Assembly (NCBI GenBank): GCA_947652605.1
Contig: OX393579.1
Span: 5,580,001 to 5,644,000, forward strand
Direction: 5' to 3'
DNA from: Elmis aenea
Lineage: Eukaryota > Arthropoda > Insecta > Coleoptera > Elmidae
DNA: 64,000 nt
Part shown: positions 58,365-64,000 of the stretch, piece after piece
Numbering within the stretch: the first letter of the stretch is position 1
Layout of the letters: the number at the start of each line of letters is the position of its first letter
The notes under the pieces: generated by a model
Told to the model about the DNA's origin: nothing
The model's input: the letters and a program-made list of their open reading frames with translations, nothing else
Database searches by the model: none
Program-made: the position numbers and the translations under genes

Positions 58365-61300
58365 TACAGGGATGCGCAAAAGTATGGAAACAGACAAATA
58401 TCTTGAACACTATTGCAGATATATCAATGAAATTTTGTATCTGAGCGTTATGGTATTTTTGGATTCGATGAAAATATTAAGGTTGCAATGCGACTTCCGG
58501 TTCAACCGGAAACGGATTCAAACTTTATAATCTTAAATAGAACGTCCTGTATATTTCTACATTTTTAGAATTCTTTCAAGCTTTACTTTAAAAAATGTAT
58601 AAGGTTATGTTGGTCTAAAGTCAACCGTTTTCGTAAAATTTATATTTAAATGAAAATTTTGAGCGATACACCACTTTCAATTTTTTTTAAACATTTAAGT
58701 TATTTAAAAAAACCGGTAGGATTTTGTTTGGAAACTAGATTAACAATTGATTAATTAACCATTGGCGCTAGCTACATTTTAAAAATATTATACAGGTTGT
58801 TTTTTACGCTTGGTCAAACTTGTCAATCTTTAAATTTAAACATCGATAACTCGATTTTCTTAAATACAACACACTATTTGTTTTTACATAGTCTTGCAAA
58901 AAATTTCATTGTCATTCAAAACATTAACCATGTTTCATACCGAAAACTAATTTTTTTCGAGTTATCGAGAATTTATTGTAAATTATTCGGGCAACGTAAT
59001 ATTTTCGAGTAGGCTATGCAGTAGACAGCGGTAATTTTAAAACAATTAAAAGATAAAAACAAGAAAGTTATATTATTTTTTCCTTCGAATTTTCGAAATT
59101 TTTTATGATGTAATTTGACCAATCTTACGTTTATATCGAGTCTCTTATCAGGGCCACAATATTTTTAAAAAAATATTGAGAAATTGTGATCGTTCGCAGT
59201 CTTAAAAACCGATTTATAATGTATTGAGTACGCGAAAAAAACGCTGATTAAACAAGTCATTAACCAGTCTTATTTTTATATTAAAAAAAAAAAAAAATGG
59301 TTAGGGTTGAAACCGTTTCCGGTTCAACCGAAAATCATACTGTAGAAACACAAAAAAAAATGGTTTATAGAATGTAGTAATTGTCCAATGAATAAATGCA
59401 TAATTTTAAGAAATCTTGATTTAAATGTAATGCAAAAAAATTATCGTATACCTTATTAGAAATGTCGAAAATAAGTGAGGAAAAGATACCTACTATTATA
59501 ATTTTCTTGTTTTTATCTTTCAATTGTATCAAAATTACCGCTGTCTATGTTTATAGCCTACGCGAAAATATTACTTTGCCCAAATAATTTACAATACAGG
59601 GTCCTCGTTTTTCGAGGGCCACTATGGGGATCTCGTAAACGGTAAGAGTTACGACTTCGGTTAAATTAGGGCAAAGTTGTATATTCAGGTGCTTAATAAT
59701 TTTTAGAACTTATCTTGCTCTTTTAGTTTTTGAGATATAGGGAAAAAAGTAAAAAAGTGGATTTTTGTTTTTTGCCCGTAACTTTTTCATTTGATGTCGA
59801 ATTTAATTTCTGTAAAAACTTTTTCACGGCCACTTTTTGCAAGGAATCATAATCCCTAATTATATTTTCCGTGCGACGTTTCGTTTTTTTAAAACCATCA
59901 TCAGGTCAATTTTTTTTATGGACGCGATATCTGATTTTAACGCCAATTTGTAGAGCATTTATTTCTGAATTCGATAATGTATTTACTTGGGACTTTTTTG
60001 AAACAATTGTTGTTAAGAATGGCAAAAACAAATATTTTATTCAAAACAAGTCGTAATCGGCAAGGTAAATAATTGTCTTGGTCCCTTTTTCCTTGGAAGC
60101 AGGTAAGTAAACCGCATGAAATTACTATTTAAAAGATTTAATTAAAAAAATAGGTATTAATAAGTATGCTAGGAATGCATTAACATTGTACACTTATTAG
60201 CAAATATTTTTATAATATTTTCTTTGGTTAAGTAATAAATTTCTCTAAAATGTGTATTTAATCCTTATTTGGCATACAATTATTTGTAACAAAAAATAAC
60301 GAGTTATGCCTTTTATCTACGTTAATGACTTCTAATAAGCAAAAAGCGTAAACAGATTTCTGGACGTTTTTGTGTAAACTATGAACACTCATATTATTTG
60401 ATTACGAAAATTTTGTTACAAATAATTGTATGTCAAATAAGGGATAAAATACACATTTTAGAGTTTTATACTTAACTGAGGAAAATATTCTAAAAATATT
60501 TGCTAATAAGTGAACAATGTTTATGCATTCCTAACATATTTATTAATACCTATTTTTTAATTAAATCTTTTAAATAGTAATTTCATGCGGTTTACTTACC
60601 TGTTTCCAAGGAAAAAGGGACAAAGACAATTATTTACCTTGTAAATAAAATATTTGTTTTTGCCATTTTTAACAACAATTGTTTCAAAAAAGTCCCAAGT
60701 AAATACATTATCGAATTCAGAAATAAAGCTCTACAAATTGGCGTTAAAATCAGGTATAGCGTTCATAAGAAAAAATTGACCTGATGATGGTTAAAAAAAA
60801 AACGAAATATCGCACGAAAAATATAATTAGGGATTATGATTCCTTGCAAAAAGTGGCCGTAAAAAAGTTTTTACAGAAATTAAATTCGACATCAAAAGAA
60901 AAAGTTACGGGCAAAAAACAAAAATCCTATTTTCAAAAACTAAAAGAGCTAGATAAGTTCTGTTTGCATCGAATTATTAAGCACCTGAATATACAACATT
61001 GCCCTAATTTAACCGAATTCGTAACTCTTACCGTTTACGAGATCCCCATAGTGGCTCTCGAAAAACGAGAACCCTGTATATTCGCGATAACTCGAAAAAT
61101 ATTAGTTTTGAAACATGGTGAATGTGTTTGAAAGACAATCAAATTTTCTACAAGGCTATGTAAAAACAAATAACATGTTGTATTTAAGAAAATTGAGTTA
61201 ACAATGTTTAAAGTTTAACAAGTTTGACCAAGCGTAAAAAAACACCCTGTATAATATTTTAAAAATGTAGCTAGCGCTAACGGTTAATTAATCAATTGTT

Positions 61301-61674
61301 AATTTAATTTACAAACAAAATTCTACATCTTTTAAACAACTTAAATGTTAAAAAAAAATTGAAAGCGCTGTATCACTCAAAATTTTCATAAAAATATAAA
61401 TTTTACGAAAACGGTTGACTTTAGACCAACATAACCCTATGCATTTTTAAAGTAAATTTTAAGAGGAATCTAAAAATGTAATAATACCCAGTGTGTTCCA
61501 TTTAAAATTTTAAAGTGTGAGTCCGTTTCCGGTTGAACCGGAGGTCGCATTGCAATCTTAATATTTTCATCGAATCCGAAAAATACCATAACGCTCAGGT
61601 ACAAAATTTGAATGTTATATCTGCAATAGTATTCTAGATATTTGTCTTTTTCCATACTTTTGCGCAACCCTGTA
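58365..61674. mobile_element. 3.3-kb compound palindrome (copy B)
   Basis: Counterpart of 37009-40333 with the same TACAGGGATGCGC ends and nested structure. It is 3,310 bp long versus 3,325 bp, with scattered substitutions. Confidence 0.85.
59595..61078. mobile_element. nested 1.5-kb palindrome (copy B)
   Basis: Counterpart of 38244-39731, TACAGGGTCCTCG end and mirror. The 115-codon frame at 60784-61131 is palindrome sequence. Confidence 0.8.
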
Positions 61675-62008
61675 TGTATACTGACATTTTAAAAATTTAA
61701 CAGCCTTCAAATTGCAAAATTTTTTAATAGTTGAAAATTAATATATTAAATAACTTAGAAAAATTAAAATCATTAAAACTTCGGTCTATAATAATGTGCA
61801 ACATATTTTTTTAAAAAAAATTATTTAAATGTATAATCTAACATTCTATATTCGAGCGAAAACACAAATATACCTACTTTAAATGTCAAGTCAGTGTGTA
61901 AAATCAATGAAATTTTGAAAGTTCTCTATTCGAAATCACTATGGTTTATTGTATTATGTATAAATAACAAATAATGAGTGTAAAATGACAAATACCCGTC
62001 TTGCTCAA

Positions 62009-62108
62009 GCGCTTCAAGTCGCCTGTCAAAGTTAACCTCTGGGGGTGTAGCACTGATTTCTCGCTGCTACCCTTTAGGTTAACTTTTTTAACATGCGATG
62101 TGAAGCGC
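62009..62108 (-). ncRNA. candidate structured RNA hairpin (copy B)
   Basis: Identical to 40674-40773 over all 100 bases, with the same TATATAAG motif before it on the minus strand. See that entry for the stem blocks and alternatives. Confidence 0.4.
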
Positions 62109-62130
62109 CTTATATAGCTAAGACAAAATT

Positions 62131-62930
62131 TTAATACGTTTTATTTATGTACATTAATTTTAAAACATATCTAAATACTAACTGAAGGTTGCAAGATTGA
62201 TGTTGATGTTCCAGGCAACCCTACGGGTGTACGGGTTTATGACAAAGATAAAGTTTTATGATTGAAAGTTTACGAGTTGCTTGTGATTCTTATCAGCGCA
62301 ATACTTAACAAAAAAAAGTGTTACACTTACACTAGGCTGCAACTTTTCTGTCGATGTTTCGGGGGTTTTTTCGATAGAGTTTGATTGGTCAACAGATGCG
62401 TTCCTGGAACAGGATGGTTTCATTCCAGGCAGTTCCATCTCTGTTGTAGGCATATTTTTAGCAGGTTTTCTTCCAATATTATCAAAAACACTTTTTAACC
62501 AAGATAACATATCTGGTGTAAGCATTTTTTTAATAGATTTTCTTCCGCCAACAGATCCGCTGCTAGAACAGGATGGTTTCATTCCAGGCAGTTCCATCTC
62601 TGTTGTAGGCATATTTTTAGCAGGTTTTCTTCCACTTTTATCAGTATCAATTTTTGAACAAGATGGTTCTGATACGTGCAATTGCATATCTGGTGTAGGC
62701 ATTTCTTCCAAAGATTTTCTTCCGCCAACAGATTCGCTCCTAGAACAGGATGGCTCCATGCTACATAATTCCATCTCCACCTTAGTCATTTCATCGTCGA
62801 CTACTTTAAATGCTTCCACTATTTTCTTATTAGAACGTGCCAACGTTCGTCCTTCGTTAGCAATTTCTTTTATCCTTGTAGTACATTGTTTGATGCTGCT
62901 CAAAAATACAGTAAGGCTGAGTGCATCCAT
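62131..62930 (-). CDS. short repeat protein with PSCS/GRK repeats, copy B (two exons, expanded)
   Basis: Exon 1 (62930-62331) has 200 codons and ends at the same GTAAGT donor. Exon 2 (62181-62131) adds the same 16 codons after TTCAG, with AATAAA at 62140-62145, giving 216 residues. The N-terminal 50 residues match copy A except for one or two. The repeat region holds two extra units: the block GRKPAKNMPTTEMELPGMKP appears twice, so B gained 159 bases (53 codons) and kept the frame. Inserted residues include LSWLKSVFDNI, which has no counterpart in A. No known domain is recognised. Conservation of frame, splice sites and promoter supports a real gene. Confidence 0.6.
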
Positions 62931-63044
62931 AATAACTAAATGAATTACTTTACAAAATTTAAACAAGAATTACGAAAAGTTTTTCAATAAGCGAACTACG
63001 ACTGCTTTGAAAAAACTTTCAACTACGTGGAATATGAAAAGTAC

Positions 63045-63055
63045 AAATATATATA
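63045..63055 (-). promoter_or_regulatory. TATA box of the short repeat-protein gene (copy B)
   Basis: TATATATATTT on the minus strand, 115 bases before the ATG, as in copy A. Confidence 0.5.
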
Positions 63056-64000
63056 GATTATTTCATCTTATCAAGGGTGCAGCTATAGGTTGACCAAATT
63101 AAAAATTTAATACTGTATCAATCGTACCTTAATATGAGTTCAAGTGTTTACATAATTTTGCACACGGCAAACACCTAAAAGTCACGTACACAGCGATCAA
63201 TAATGCATTTAAAAAAACTTGCAATCGATTAAGATACCTACTTATTAAAAATGTAGCCACGTTTTGGCAACATTTATTTTGATGGTTGCGTAAAGTGTTA
63301 ATCGAAATTTAAAATACAGATATTCCAGTTATTAAGATGTAACTGGTTTTGTTTAGAAAGAGATCAAAACAAAGTAATACCTGGTGTGGCCACCAAATTT
63401 ATTTTTGTAATTGTATAAAATTAGAGAGAGGTTAATAAAATCACTTTGTACACATTTGAAGTATTTTATACTCCAAAGAAATTATAAACGATTTTGAAAA
63501 ATCGTATTTTTCGGTTTTTCCCAATTTTTTGATATATTTTTAATTTTTCTTCTGATTATTAGTTCTCGATAGAGCCTCTAAAAGTATTCTAGAAAGTACG
63601 TGCAAATACTTAATTTTTCAAATAATAACTAATATACAGGTACAGGGTATTTAATTTAAAACGACAACCCTAAATTACATGAAAACAGTGATAGATAAAA
63701 AAATTCTGTTTATGTAGGATTGTAGTCTATGTTAGGGTCTATAATAAACACTCATAACTTTTTTTTGGTTATATTTAAAATACGAAATTATTTAAAATAT
63801 TCAAAATTTTGAAATAATTTCTCGAAAACTGCTCCAACAATTTTTTTCAAATTTTAGTATGTTAAAGAGTTTTTTTTTTCTTAGTAAAATGCCGTTTGTC
63901 TCAACTCTCTTGAATGGTGTGAAAAAAGTTATGATTTTTTTAAGAACGCTGTAGTTGTTCATATTCATAAATCTGTGGTCAGCGGGAAAAAGCACTTAGA
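63056..64000. other. upstream flank and end of window
   Basis: Continues the match to 41567-42500 in copy A, including the solitary TACAGGGTATTTAATTT end (63643). No gene is seen; the minus frame at 63801-63995 is not conserved in A. The duplication continues past the window edge. Confidence 0.45.

Larger units (their letters stand above)
45560..64000 (+). repeat. tandem segmental duplication, copy B
   Basis: Counterpart of 20990-42560, running off the right edge of the window. It differs by the hAT element at 45597-46248, the MITE at 48745-49121, a hAT remnant at 49672-50345, loss of the centre of one palindrome and a repeat expansion in the short gene. Both NACHT genes are open, so neither copy is obviously dead. 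Confidence 0.85.

Noticed and set aside
1..64000. tRNA, rRNA, CRISPR arrays, bacterial operons or viral insertions
   Set aside because: No cloverleaf or B-box, rRNA signature, spaced direct repeats, ribosome-binding-site operons or viral protein signatures were seen on either strand.

Overview
The window is AT-rich, intron-containing, repeat-dense animal DNA, most likely from an insect and plausibly a beetle. The evidence is the transposon content: jockey-type and other non-LTR fragments, a SETMAR-type mariner, hAT and piggyBac-like ends, and many TA-flanked foldback elements starting TACAGGGTG. GT/AG splice signals, TATA boxes and AATAAA signals also fit. Species cannot be named from the sequence. 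Most of the window is decayed mobile DNA; only a few loci look like host genes.

Layout. 1-11.2 kb: broken LINE pieces, a mariner scrap and a 1.9-kb palindromic element. 11.6-13.6 kb: a likely small secreted, cysteine-rich protein gene; its first two exons are convincing, the rest is tentative. 13.6-20.4 kb: a piggyBac-like element, a 1.5-kb element with short inverted termini, a mariner pseudogene and another palindrome. From about 21 kb to the end the window is two tandem, same-orientation copies of one segment (A about 21-42.5 kb, B about 45.6 kb to beyond the window). Each copy carries the same two host genes on the minus strand, separated by palindromic transposons. A promoter-only third fragment at 44.8-45.4 kb sits at the junction, so the array may be larger.

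Genes in the duplicated unit. (1) A large STAND protein of about 1,315 residues in its main exon (28919-32863 and 51184-55161). It has an N-terminal PD-(D/E)XK-nuclease-like region resembling the DUF4297/Cap4 effector fold of bacterial anti-phage systems, then a long middle region, a NACHT NTPase with intact Walker A and B, a winged-helix region and C-terminal ankyrin repeats. The first 50 residues after the internal Met are identical in the two copies, the NACHT core differs at 14 of 161 positions, and the last three ankyrin repeats differ at 26 of 92, mostly at positions that contact ligands in ankyrin proteins. This pattern suggests an innate-immune sensor family with a conserved effector and diversifying recognition surface. 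(2) A short two-exon gene (40796-41441 and 62131-62930) encoding a helical N-terminus and about 30-residue PSCS/GRK repeats that have expanded in copy B. Its function is unknown. A 100-nt hairpin just beyond its 3' end is identical in both copies.

The two copies also work as a natural before/after record of transposition: several elements are present in one copy with target-site duplications and absent from the matching site in the other. An alternative that cannot be excluded here is that A and B are uncollapsed haplotypes in an assembly rather than a true tandem duplication.
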